A stretch of 64,000 bases of DNA from Chitiniphilus shinanonensis DSM 23277 (lineage in GTDB: Bacteria > Pseudomonadota > Gammaproteobacteria > Burkholderiales > Chitinibacteraceae): the NCBI RefSeq assembly GCF_000374805.1, contig NZ_KB895341.1, positions 1-64,000 on the forward strand, written 5' to 3'. How positions within the stretch are numbered: the first letter of the stretch is position 1; each line of letters begins with the position of its first letter. Position numbers and translations under genes: made by a program. The notes beneath the pieces were generated by a model, which was not told where the DNA came from, ran no database searches, and saw nothing but the letters and a program-made list of their open reading frames with translations. This document shows positions 17,762 through 26,148 of this stretch, in pieces.

Positions 17762-18181
17762 GTGAGAAAGGTACTGATCCCGGTGGATGGCTCTCCCCAA
17801 TCCGCCCGCGCGGTGGAAACCATGCTGGACTTCGTCCAGTACGAACAGATCGGTCAGGTCTGCCTGCTCAACGTGCAGCCGGATCTGCGGCCGGGCTACC
17901 GCTCGTTGAGCGCCCTGGAAATCGACAAGCTGACCCAGCAACAAGGCGAGCGTGCGCTGTACGACGCGGTGCGCCGGGTCGAGGCTGCCGGCCTGCCGTT
18001 CGACACGCGCATCGAAACCGGCGCCCCCGCCCCCACCATCGCCCGTGTGGCCGAGGAGATCGGCGCCGACCAGATCTTCATGGGCAGCCAGGGGCACGGT
18101 GCCATCGCCGCCTTCGTGCTCGGCTCGGTGGCGGTGAAGACCCTGAGCCTGACCACGTTGCCGGTGACCCTGGTGCGCTGA
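17762..18181 (+). CDS. Universal stress protein UspA family (first copy)
   Basis: 139 residues starting at a GTG (17762) placed 7 nt after a strong GAGGAG site; the frame is open upstream to 17726 but that would bypass this site. The fold is a Usp Rossmann-like domain: RKVLIPVDGSPQSARAVE at the start and the ATP-binding G-x2-G-x9-G-S motif as GSQGHGAIAAFVLGS. It ends TTLPVTLVR. It is followed 22 bp later by a second usp gene and then a P-type ATPase. Cytoplasmic stress protein, likely ATP-binding. Confidence 0.88.
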   Translation: MRKVLIPVDGSPQSARAVETMLDFVQYEQIGQVCLLNVQPDLRPGYRSLSALEIDKLTQQQGERALYDAVRRVEAAGLPFDTRIETGAPAPTIARVAEEIGADQIFMGSQGHGAIAAFVLGSVAVKTLSLTTLPVTLVR

Positions 18182-18203
18182 TGGCGCGGCAAAGGAGCAT
18201 GCC

Positions 18204-18632
18204 ATGTTGAACATCCTGGTTCCCGTAGACGGTTCCGAAAACGCCAGGCGCGCGCTGGAACACGTGATCGGGCTCAAAGAGAGCGGCCAGCCGATCTTCG
18301 TGCGGCTGCTGAACGTGCAGTCGCCACTGCAAAGCAAGGTCAGCCTGAACGCCATCGCGTCGCAGGCCACGCTCGACGCCTATTTCCGCGAGATGGGCGA
18401 AGAAGCGCTGGCGGCATCGCTGGCGCTGCTGCACCGGGCGCAGGTGCCGTGCGAGCACGCGGTGGAATTCGGCCCGCCGGCCAAGACCATCGCCGACTAC
18501 GCCCAGAAACACGGCTGCCACCGCATCGTGATGGGCACGCGTGGCATGGGCGTGGTCTCCAACCTGGTGGTGGGCTCGATCGCCTACCAGGTGGTGCACC
18601 TGACCCAGCTGCCGGTAACGCTGGTGCAATAG
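18204..18632 (+). CDS. Universal stress protein UspA family (second copy)
   Basis: 142 residues, preceded by AAAGGAG. MLNILVPVDGSENARRALEH opens the fold, and the ATP motif is GTRGMGVVSNLVVGS near the C-terminus. It clearly parallels the first copy but is diverged, so the pair is an old duplication likely to act as homo- or heterodimers. Co-transcription with the upstream copy is expected from the 22-bp gap. Confidence 0.88.
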   Translation: MLNILVPVDGSENARRALEHVIGLKESGQPIFVRLLNVQSPLQSKVSLNAIASQATLDAYFREMGEEALAASLALLHRAQVPCEHAVEFGPPAKTIADYAQKHGCHRIVMGTRGMGVVSNLVVGSIAYQVVHLTQLPVTLVQ

Positions 18633-18751
18633 GTGGAGCGTCTGACAAAACCCTTCCGGCTGCGTTGTGCTTGCTTGCCGTACGCCTTGTCCTGCCTGCA
18701 CTTCGCACGCCTTGCCGGAACCGCTGCGCGGGGTTTTGTCAGCCGCTCTTA
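18633..18751. repeat. Family C terminal-inverted-repeat element, copy 1
   Basis: Left end GAGCGTCTGACAAAACCC and right end GGGTTTTGTCAGCCGCTC are near-perfect inverted copies around a ~80-bp core rich in GCGTTGTGCTTGCTTGCC-like text. The element starts directly after the second usp stop codon. Related ends occur at 53.2, 54.5 and 59.3 kb. Confidence 0.65.
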
Positions 18752-18964
18752 GTGATCCACGGTGGCGCCGCCCCGATCCGGTGGCGCCACAACGCGGTGC
18801 GATCCGCGCCGGGCCCGTGCCCGGCCTTCGCCTCGCCCGCCGTCCCACCCGCCCGTGCCGCACGGGCCCACGCAACACCAGGTGACGGCCGCCGCGCCAC
18901 CCGCGCGGCCCGCCCCGGCGCTCTGACCGTCGGACTTCATCCATCCCCAATGAGGCCCCCCGTC
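18752..18964. other. GC-rich leader before the P-type ATPase
   Basis: About 210 bp with no gene or clear motif. Together with the preceding element it separates the usp pair from the ATPase by 332 bp, so the ATPase may have its own promoter. Confidence 0.35.
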
Positions 18965-21679
18965 ATGACACAACCTGTTCCTCCCCAAAGCGCTCCGCCA
19001 ACCTGGCACCAGCTGGAAGTCGCCTCCACGCTGGATGCGCTCGATACCACCGCCCGCGGCCTGACCGCCGCCGAGGCCGAGGCCCGCCTGCGCGCCCACG
19101 GCCCCAATGTACTGCCCGAAGCCCCGCGCCGCCCCGGCTGGCTGCGCTTCCTGCTGCACTTCAACGACGTGCTGATCTACATCCTGCTCGCCGCCTGCGT
19201 GGTGACGGGCGCCATGGGCCACTGGGTCGATACCGCGGTCATCCTCGGCGTGGCGGTCATCAACGCGCTGATCGGCTTCGTGCAGGAGAACAGCGCCGAG
19301 AAATCGCTGCAAAGCATCCGCGGCATGTTGTCCAGCCAGACCCTGGCGCTGCGCGACGGCAAGAAGACGCCGCTGCCCACCGCCGACCTGGTGCCCGGCG
19401 ACGTGGTGTCGCTACGCCCCGGCGACAAGATCCCGGCCGACCTGCGCCTGCTGGAAACCCACAGCCTGCGGGTGGAGGAAGCCATCCTCACCGGCGAATC
19501 GACGGTGGTGGACAAGCATATCGCCGCCATCCCGGGCAACGCGCTGCTGGGCGATCGCCGCAATATGGCGTTCTCCGGCACCACCGTCAGCGCCGGCACC
19601 GCGCGCGGCGTGGTGGTCGCCACCGCCGGCGACACCGAGCTGGGCCACATCAACCGCATGATCTCGAATGTCGATCCGATCCAGACGCCGCTGTTGCAGC
19701 AGATGAAGCGGCTGGGCCAGGGCATCTTCCTGCTGATCCTGGTGATGATGGCGGTGCTGTTCGCCTGGGGCTGGCTGATGTTCGACATGGAGTTGGGCGA
19801 GCTGTCGCTGTCGCTGATCAGCCTGGCGGTGGCGGCGGTGCCCGAGGGCCTGCCGGCGGTGATTTCCATCATCCTGTCGCTGGGCGTGCAGAAGATGGCG
19901 CGCAACAAGGCCATCATCCGCAAGCTGCCCACGGTGGAAACGCTGGGCGCGATGACCATCGTCTGCTCCGACAAGACCGGCACGCTGACCCGCAACGAGA
20001 TGACCGTGAAGTCGGTGGTGCTGGGCGACCGCGCCTTTACCGTGAGCGGCGAAAGCTACGAGCCGGTGGGCGAGATCCGCGAAGTGGGCGGCAGCGGCGA
20101 CATCGGCGGCATCGATCCGGCCACGCCGCTGGGCCTGTTCATCACCGCCGTGGACCTGTGCAACGACACCCGGCTGCTGCGCGACGAGAACGGCCACTGG
20201 CAGGTGGCGGGCGCCCCCACCGCCGGCGCGCTCAAGGTGCTGGCGGCCAAGGCCGGCGTACGCCACGACGATGCCAGGCGCCACGGCAAGATCCCGTTCG
20301 ATTCCGCCTACAAGTACCAGGCCACCCACCACGAGGTGGAGGGCCGCCACTACCTGTTCATGATCGGCGCGCCCGACGTGATCGCCGCACGCTGCGCCAC
20401 CGAGCTGCACGACAACGGCCAGCGCCCGTTCGACGCGGCCTACTGGGACGACGCGATGACGCGCCAGTCCGAGAACGGGCTGCGCATGCTGGCCGCCGCC
20501 TACCGCGAAATCCCGCCGCACTATCCCGCGCTGGAGCACCGCCACCTGGAGCATGGCATGGTGTTCCTCGGCTTTGCCGGGATGATGGACCCGCCGCGCC
20601 CCGAGGCCATCGAGGCCATCGCCCAGTGCCGCGACGCCGGCATCCGGGTGAAGATGATCACCGGCGACCATCCCGGCACCGCGATGGCCATCGGCGCGAT
20701 GATGGGCATCGGCAACGGCCACGATGTGGTGACCGGGCAGCAGCTCGAAGCGCTGGACGACGAGGCGCTGGTGGACGTGGCCGACCGCTGCGACATCTTT
20801 GCGCGCACCAGTCCCGAGCACAAACTGCGGCTGGTGCGCGCCCTGCAACGCCGCCGCAACGTGGTCGGGATGACGGGCGACGGCGTCAACGACGCCCCGG
20901 CGCTGAAGCAGGCCGACGTCGGCATCGCCATGGGCATCAAGGGCACCGAGGTCACCCGCGAGGCCGCCGACATGGTGCTGGCCGACGACAATTTCGCCTC
21001 GATCGCCCGCGCGGTGAAGGAAGGCCGCCGCGTCTACGACAACCTGAAGAAGACCATCCTGTTCATCCTGCCCACCAACCTGGCGCAGGGCCTGTTGATC
21101 GTGATCGCCATCCTGGCGGGCGCCATGATCCCGCTGACGCCGCTGCAAGTGCTGTGGATGAACATGGCGACCTCGATCACCCTGTCGTTCGGCCTGGCGT
21201 TCGAGCCGGCCGAGCCCGGGCTGATGCAGCGGCGCCCGCGCGATCCGTCGCGCTCGATCCTCGACGGCTACGCCATCTGGCGCGTGGGCCTGGTGGGGCT
21301 GCTGCTGGCCGGCAGCGCCTTCGCGCTGGAAGCCCAACTGCTGTCGCACATCGACAACCCGGCCTTCGTGCGCACGGTGCTGCTGCAAACGCTGGTCACG
21401 GCGCAGTGGGCATACATGTTCAACTGCCGCATCCAGGACAGCTTCTCGCTGGATTGGGCGATGTTCCGCAGCAAGGGCCTGTGGCTGGCCAGCAGCGTGC
21501 TGCTGGTGCTGCAACTGTCCATCGTCCACCTGCCGTTCATGAACGAGATCTTCGGCACCGCGCCGCTGCCGCTGTTCTACTGGTTGATCAGTCTGAAGAT
21601 CGGCGTCGCCATCTTCCTGGTGATCGAGCTGGAGAAATGGCTGGTACGCCGGCTGCGCGCCTGGCGCGCCGCGCGCTGA
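18965..21679 (+). CDS. P2-type cation-transporting ATPase
   Basis: 904 residues. An N-terminal cation-ATPase domain (GLTAAEAEARLRAHGPNVLP) precedes M1-M4 and the actuator loop with LTGEST. M4 carries PEGLPA, the phosphorylation motif is CSDKTGTLTRNEM, the hinge motifs are MITGDHP and MTGDGVNDAPALKQADVGIA, and a C-terminal cation-ATPase domain adds M5-M10. This is the Ca2+/Na+-ATPase-like class II layout, not heavy-metal P1B; the transported ion cannot be read from sequence alone. The ATG at 18965 is chosen because homology starts just after it; the upstream open frame runs into the repeat and usp gene. Likely inner-membrane efflux pump. Confidence 0.88.
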   Translation: MTQPVPPQSAPPTWHQLEVASTLDALDTTARGLTAAEAEARLRAHGPNVLPEAPRRPGWLRFLLHFNDVLIYILLAACVVTGAMGHWVDTAVILGVAVINALIGFVQENSAEKSLQSIRGMLSSQTLALRDGKKTPLPTADLVPGDVVSLRPGDKIPADLRLLETHSLRVEEAILTGESTVVDKHIAAIPGNALLGDRRNMAFSGTTVSAGTARGVVVATAGDTELGHINRMISNVDPIQTPLLQQMKRLGQGIFLLILVMMAVLFAWGWLMFDMELGELSLSLISLAVAAVPEGLPAVISIILSLGVQKMARNKAIIRKLPTVETLGAMTIVCSDKTGTLTRNEMTVKSVVLGDRAFTVSGESYEPVGEIREVGGSGDIGGIDPATPLGLFITAVDLCNDTRLLRDENGHWQVAGAPTAGALKVLAAKAGVRHDDARRHGKIPFDSAYKYQATHHEVEGRHYLFMIGAPDVIAARCATELHDNGQRPFDAAYWDDAMTRQSENGLRMLAAAYREIPPHYPALEHRHLEHGMVFLGFAGMMDPPRPEAIEAIAQCRDAGIRVKMITGDHPGTAMAIGAMMGIGNGHDVVTGQQLEALDDEALVDVADRCDIFARTSPEHKLRLVRALQRRRNVVGMTGDGVNDAPALKQADVGIAMGIKGTEVTREAADMVLADDNFASIARAVKEGRRVYDNLKKTILFILPTNLAQGLLIVIAILAGAMIPLTPLQVLWMNMATSITLSFGLAFEPAEPGLMQRRPRDPSRSILDGYAIWRVGLVGLLLAGSAFALEAQLLSHIDNPAFVRTVLLQTLVTAQWAYMFNCRIQDSFSLDWAMFRSKGLWLASSVLLVLQLSIVHLPFMNEIFGTAPLPLFYWLISLKIGVAIFLVIELEKWLVRRLRAWRAAR

Positions 21680-21726
21680 ACCGGGTGGCGTCGGGCGCCC
21701 TGCCCGATCCAGCCCAATTGCATTGC

Positions 21727-21766
21727 TCAAAAAAAGAATGCCGGAATATCCCGGCATTCTTTTTCT
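21727..21766. terminator. Bidirectional rho-independent terminator
   Basis: GAATGCCGG and CCCGGCATTC-type arms around AATAT, flanked by A-run and T-run. It serves the ATPase from the left and the YfaZ-like gene from the right, which converge here. Confidence 0.9.
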
Positions 21767-21776
21767 TTATGCTGTT

Positions 21777-22319
21777 TCAGAACGAAAACGTGACGCCGCC
21801 ATAAACCCCGTTGGCCAATTCGGTGGCGGGCCGGTCGTCGTCGCTTTCCACCTTCACGTACTTGTAACCCAATTCGGCGCCGACCAGCCTGGTCAGATTG
21901 AAGCGCACCCCTGCGCTGGCCTCGGTATAGGCGCCGATGCCGCTCGCCAGCGATTCGGGCGCATACCAGGCGCCACCCAGCAATTTGAAATGCTCGCCCA
22001 ACGGCCATTGCACGGTGCCGCCGACCGCCAGCGCGCCGCCGTTGTCGCGGTCGTCCAGATCGACGTACATCGCCTTGCCGCCCAGCGTCACCAGTGCCGA
22101 CCCCAGCGGCACGCCCAGGCCCAGCCCAAGGCCGGCGGTATAGCCCAGGTCGTCGTTGTACAGCCAGTCGGCGGTCAGGCCGATGCCGCCCGCATTGAGG
22201 GCGCCATTGGCGGCAACGAAATCGCTGCCGGCGGACGCCGACAGATCCATCGCGGAAGCGGCCAAGGCCGACAACGACAATACGGCGGCCATTACGGCGG
22301 AATATGTTTTTTTCATCAT
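21777..22319 (-). CDS. YfaZ-like outer-membrane protein
   Basis: 180 residues. MMKKTYSAVMAAVLSLSALAASAMD is a clean type I signal peptide (cut near ASA-MD). The mature part is a run of amphipathic beta-strands with alternating Gly/aromatic residues, ending GVYGGVTFSF with a terminal Phe as in beta-barrels. The pattern matches the YfaZ family of small barrels of unknown function. Two consecutive ATGs (22319, 22316) are possible starts, and the ribosome site is weak. It converges on the P-type ATPase gene. Confidence 0.75.
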   Translation of the reverse strand: MMKKTYSAVMAAVLSLSALAASAMDLSASAGSDFVAANGALNAGGIGLTADWLYNDDLGYTAGLGLGLGVPLGSALVTLGGKAMYVDLDDRDNGGALAVGGTVQWPLGEHFKLLGGAWYAPESLASGIGAYTEASAGVRFNLTRLVGAELGYKYVKVESDDDRPATELANGVYGGVTFSF

Positions 22320-22524
22320 GGGGCAATCGATCGGTCCGGGGAAAAGTGCCCGGCATCTAATCACCAAAGCCCGATGCATTGCCACCAATACAATTCACGC
22401 GCCAATTCGGCAATCCGCCGGCATGGATGCGCCCCCGACCGGCGTAAAACGCCGCAATGTGGGGAATTGCGTGCACCCCTCGACTTGTTTAGCAATTCGC
22501 GGCGATTCGCTAAACACGTGCCAT

Positions 22525-22553
22525 GAAAAACGGCGCGAATCACATCGCGCCGT
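22525..22553 (-). terminator. Terminator downstream of rlmB
   Basis: CGGCGCGA and TCGCGCCG arms around ATCACA, with a T-run on the minus strand (A-run at 22526-22530). It lies 34 bp beyond the rlmB stop. Confidence 0.8.
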
Positions 22554-22586
22554 CATCAGGAAAAGGAAAGCAATCGTGCGTGAAAC

Positions 22587-23330
22587 TCAGCCTGCCAGGG
22601 TGCGCTGGCGGCGGGTTTCGGACAGCACGATGCCGGCCGCCACCGAGGCGTTCAGGCTTTCCACCGCGCCGAACATCGGGATCGACACCAGCACGTCGCA
22701 GTGCTCGCGCGTCAGGCGGCGCATGCCCTCGCCTTCGCTGCCCAGCACCCAGGCGATGGCGCCGGTGCCGCCGCTGAAATGATGCAGGTCCACGTCGGCG
22801 TCGGCGGCGGTGCCGGCGATCCAGATCTCGCGGTCCTTCAGTTCGCGCAGGGTGCGCGCCAGGTTGGTGACCATCACGTAGGGCACGGTCTCGGCCGCGC
22901 CGCACGCCACTTTGGACACGGTGGCGGTCAGGCCCACCGACTTGTCCTTGGGCGCGATCACCGCGTGCACGCCCATGGCGTCGGCCACGCGCAGGCAGGC
23001 GCCCAGGTTGTGCGGATCGGTGATGCCGTCGAGCACCAGCAGGAACGCGGGCTCGGTCAGGTCGTCCAGCACGTCCTCCAGCGTCACGTAGGACTTGCCG
23101 GCGTCGATCAGCGCGGCGACGCCCTGGTGGCGCGCGTCGCCGGTCAGGCCGGACAGGCGCTTGTCGTCCACGTGCAGCACCTTCACGCCGTGGGCCTGCG
23201 CCAGTTGGGTCAGGTCGCGGGCACGGGCATCGTGGCGCGCGGCGTCGAGGTAGATCTCGAGCACGCTGTCGGGAAAGCGCTTGAGGCGCGCGGCGACGGC
23301 ATGGAAGCCGTGAAGGGTCTTTTTCTGCAT
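22587..23330 (-). CDS. rlmB: 23S rRNA (guanosine-2'-O)-methyltransferase RlmB
   Basis: 247-residue SPOUT-class enzyme that 2'-O-methylates a conserved guanosine (G2251) of 23S rRNA using SAM. Residues 1-80 are the SpoU substrate-binding domain. The trefoil-knot catalytic part shows [16 protein letters not shown] (motif 1), [13 protein letters not shown] (motif 2) and [18 protein letters not shown] (motif 3). Length equals the family norm. Often neighbours rnr, which is not seen here. Confidence 0.93.
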   Translation of the reverse strand: MQKKTLHGFHAVAARLKRFPDSVLEIYLDAARHDARARDLTQLAQAHGVKVLHVDDKRLSGLTGDARHQGVAALIDAGKSYVTLEDVLDDLTEPAFLLVLDGITDPHNLGACLRVADAMGVHAVIAPKDKSVGLTATVSKVACGAAETVPYVMVTNLARTLRELKDREIWIAGTAADADVDLHHFSGGTGAIAWVLGSEGEGMRRLTREHCDVLVSIPMFGAVESLNASVAAGIVLSETRRQRTLAG

Positions 23331-23464
23331 GGGAACCGGGAATTCGAGAGGGGAAGCAATCCGGCAAGGTGCCGGGGCGCGGACTGCGTGTCAGTGAGCG
23401 GCTGCAAAACCCAGCGTGGCGGTTTTTCGGCCCAGCGCTGCCGCGAAACCATCGATGACACGCC

Positions 23465-26047
23465 CTAGGCCGGGCTGGCGTCCACCGGGCCGGCCGCCGC
23501 ATAGCCTTCGCGCGCAAGGTAGCGCAGCAGGGCATCGGCGTCCAGCGGCATGGCGTAGAGGTAGCCCTGCACCGCGTGGCAGCCGCTGCGGCGCATGAAC
23601 AGCATCTGCTGGATGGTCTCCACGCCCTCGGCCACCACCTTGAGCCGCAGCTTCTTGGCCATGGCGACGATGGCCTCGGCGATGGCGGCGCTGTCTTCGT
23701 CCTCGGGCACGCCGACGATGAACGAACGGTCGATCTTCAGGGTATCGAGCGGGAAGTGCTTGAGGTTGGACAGCGACGAATAGCCGGTGCCGAAGTCGTC
23801 GATCGCCAGCTTCACCCCCATCGCGCGCAATTCGCCCAGCACGCTCACCGCGCGCTGCGGGTTCTGCATGATCATGCTTTCGGTGATCTCCAGCTCCAGC
23901 CGCTGCGGCGGGATGTCGTAGCTGGCCAGCGTGGCCGCCACCTGCTGCGGCAACTGCTCGCGCAGGAACTGGCGCGCCGACAGGTTGATCGCCAGCCGCG
24001 GGATGGCGTAGCCCGCCACCTGCCACAGCTTGAGCATGCGACAGGCTTCTTGGAGCACCCAGTCGCCGATCGGCACGATCAAGCCGTTCTCCTCGGCCAG
24101 CGGGATGAAGCTGCTGGGCGGGATCAGCCCCAGCTCGGGGTGCTCCCAGCGGATCAGCGCCTCCACGCCTTCCAGTTCGCCCGACACGATGTCGATCTGC
24201 GGCTGGAAGTGCAGGATCAGCTCGCGCCGTTCCAGCGCGTAGCGCAGGCTGTTCTCCAGCACCAGGTGTTCGAAGGCGCGCGCGTTCATGTCCGGCGAGA
24301 AGAACTGGTAGTTGTTCTTGCCCAGCTCCTTGGCGCGGTACATCGCCACGTCGGCGTTCTTCAGCAGTTGCGCCGGTTGCAGGCCGTCGCCGGGATACAG
24401 GCTGATGCCGATGGAACAGGTGACGAACAGCTCCTGCCCCTGGATCACGATGGGACGGCACAGCTCGGTCAGCAGCCGTTCGCCGATGTGCGCCACGTCG
24501 TCCACCTGGTGCACGTTGTCCAGCAATACGGTGAATTCGTCGCCGCCCAGCCGCGCGATCAGGTCGCTGTCCTTGAGGCTGGATTTCAGGCGCTGCGCGA
24601 TCACCTTGAGCAGTTCGTCGCCGACGTCGTGGCCCAGGGTGTCGTTGATCGCCTTGAAGCGATCCAGGTCGATGAACAGCACCGCCAGCTGGCGTTTTTC
24701 GTCGCTGGCGCGCGCCACCGCCTGCCCCAGGGATTCGTGCATCGCGGTGCGGTTGTACAGTTTGGTCAGCGCGTCGTGGTTGGCCAGGAAGTGCAGTCGC
24801 TGCTCGGCTTCCTTGCGGTTGGTGTAGTCGGAGAACACGCCGACGTAGTTGGAGATCTCGCCGTTCTCGTCGCGCACCGCGCTGATCGACAGCCAAGCCG
24901 GATACGCCTCGCCGTTCTTGCGGCGGTCCAGCATCTCGCCCTGCCAGTAGCTTTCCTGCGCCAGCTTTTCCAGCATCTCGCGGTTGGCCACGCGCTGCCG
25001 GCCGCGGCTGCCGAACATGCGCGACACGCGGCCGATGGCCTCGGAGCGCGGGTAGCCGGTGATGCGGGTGAACGCCGGGTTCACCGCCACCACCCGGGCG
25101 TCGGCGTCGGTGATCAGGATGCCTTCGGACGCGTTCTGGAACACCTGCCCCGCCAGACGCGATTCGCGCGCGGCGGCGGCGCTCTCGCGATTGGACAACG
25201 ACAGCAAAAGTCCGGTGATCGACACCGCCACCAGCAGCGTCACCATCGGCACCGCGGCGACGGCGGGCGTCTGCGCCAGGTGCAGCATCACGGCGGCGGC
25301 CAGCGTGGTGATCAACCCGGCCAGCCCCACGCCGAACAGGCGCAACCGCAGCGCGGCCCACACCATCAGCGGGAACAGCAGGAATTGCAGATCGCCCAGC
25401 CCGGGCCACGGCGGAAAGTAGACCAGCATCGACACGCCGAGCGCGGCGACCACCAGCAACCCCAGCTCCACCCCGGCGCGGGCGTCTCGGCGGCGGTAGG
25501 CCAGGCCGAAGTACACCGCCAGCGCCACCAGCATGGCCTGGGCGTCGGACCACCACCACAGCAGCCATTGCGCCCACAGCGGCGCGTCGCCCGCGGCCTG
25601 GAACAGGTAGAGCACCAGCACGCCCAGGCTGGAGGTCACGCCGGCGCCCACCAGCGGCCCGACCGCCAGGAAGCGCAGGCCATCGTGAACCCGCAATTCG
25701 CCGCCCTGGCCGAACTGCGGCAGGAAGCGCGCCACCACCACCGCCTGCGCCAGGTGCAGCGCGGCCAGCGGCAGCAGCATCGACCAGCCCACATTGGACA
25801 GCAGCGGCCACAGACAGGCGCCCAGCGCCGCGCCGAACCAGGCGCCGCGGCCATAGCGCAGCAGCAGTATCAGCATCACGCCGGTGCCCAGCGCCGGCAT
25901 GGCCGCGTACTGGCCGGGCAGACGCAACGTCCAGGCGAACGCCTGCGCCGCACAACAGGCAAAGGCGGTCGGCCAGAAGCCGGGCAGGGTGCGCTTCATC
26001 ATCGATGTCGTCGGAAGAGGTGTGCCGTGCAGACGGCTTCTTTTCAT
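23465..26047 (-). CDS. MASE1-PAS-GGDEF-EAL c-di-GMP enzyme
   Basis: 860 residues. Residues ~17-290 are a multi-pass MASE1-like sensor. A PAS domain (~310-425) has GILITDADARVVAVNPAFTR and ends with the PAC text YVGVFSDYTNRKEAE. The GGDEF domain has an intact active site, ARLGGDEFTVLL, but the inhibitory I-site position reads KDSD instead of RxxD. The EAL domain looks complete: EALIRWEHPE, LAINLSARQF, LEITES, IDDFGTGYSSL, LKIDRSFI, VAEGVET. It should make and/or break c-di-GMP at the inner membrane. The start is uncertain: ATG at 26047 or the ATGs at 26002/25999, neither with a clear ribosome site. It diverges from mfd. Confidence 0.85.
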   Translation of the reverse strand: MKRSRLHGTPLPTTSMMKRTLPGFWPTAFACCAAQAFAWTLRLPGQYAAMPALGTGVMLILLLRYGRGAWFGAALGACLWPLLSNVGWSMLLPLAALHLAQAVVVARFLPQFGQGGELRVHDGLRFLAVGPLVGAGVTSSLGVLVLYLFQAAGDAPLWAQWLLWWWSDAQAMLVALAVYFGLAYRRRDARAGVELGLLVVAALGVSMLVYFPPWPGLGDLQFLLFPLMVWAALRLRLFGVGLAGLITTLAAAVMLHLAQTPAVAAVPMVTLLVAVSITGLLLSLSNRESAAAARESRLAGQVFQNASEGILITDADARVVAVNPAFTRITGYPRSEAIGRVSRMFGSRGRQRVANREMLEKLAQESYWQGEMLDRRKNGEAYPAWLSISAVRDENGEISNYVGVFSDYTNRKEAEQRLHFLANHDALTKLYNRTAMHESLGQAVARASDEKRQLAVLFIDLDRFKAINDTLGHDVGDELLKVIAQRLKSSLKDSDLIARLGGDEFTVLLDNVHQVDDVAHIGERLLTELCRPIVIQGQELFVTCSIGISLYPGDGLQPAQLLKNADVAMYRAKELGKNNYQFFSPDMNARAFEHLVLENSLRYALERRELILHFQPQIDIVSGELEGVEALIRWEHPELGLIPPSSFIPLAEENGLIVPIGDWVLQEACRMLKLWQVAGYAIPRLAINLSARQFLREQLPQQVAATLASYDIPPQRLELEITESMIMQNPQRAVSVLGELRAMGVKLAIDDFGTGYSSLSNLKHFPLDTLKIDRSFIVGVPEDEDSAAIAEAIVAMAKKLRLKVVAEGVETIQQMLFMRRSGCHAVQGYLYAMPLDADALLRYLAREGYAAAGPVDASPA

Positions 26048-26136
26048 ACGTCGTCAGGGGGTGACTGACAACGGAAGGTGTGCAGAATCATTCGGCATGC
26101 CCCACCAAAAAGCAAGTCGGCATGGCCGTCCGGCAC

Positions 26137-26148
26137 GGATCGGTATAA
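26137..26148 (+). promoter_or_regulatory. Candidate -10 element overlapping the mfd start region
   Basis: CGGTATAATGG contains a perfect TATAAT at 26144-26149 whose last two bases are part of the first possible mfd ATG. If this is the promoter, transcription starts near 26155 and translation must begin later, for example at the in-frame GTG at 26175. Confidence 0.4.

Noticed and set aside
23576-26068. An 830-codon plus-strand frame opposite the GGDEF-EAL gene
   Set aside because: No recognisable domain; the minus-strand frame carries intact PAS, GGDEF and EAL motifs.
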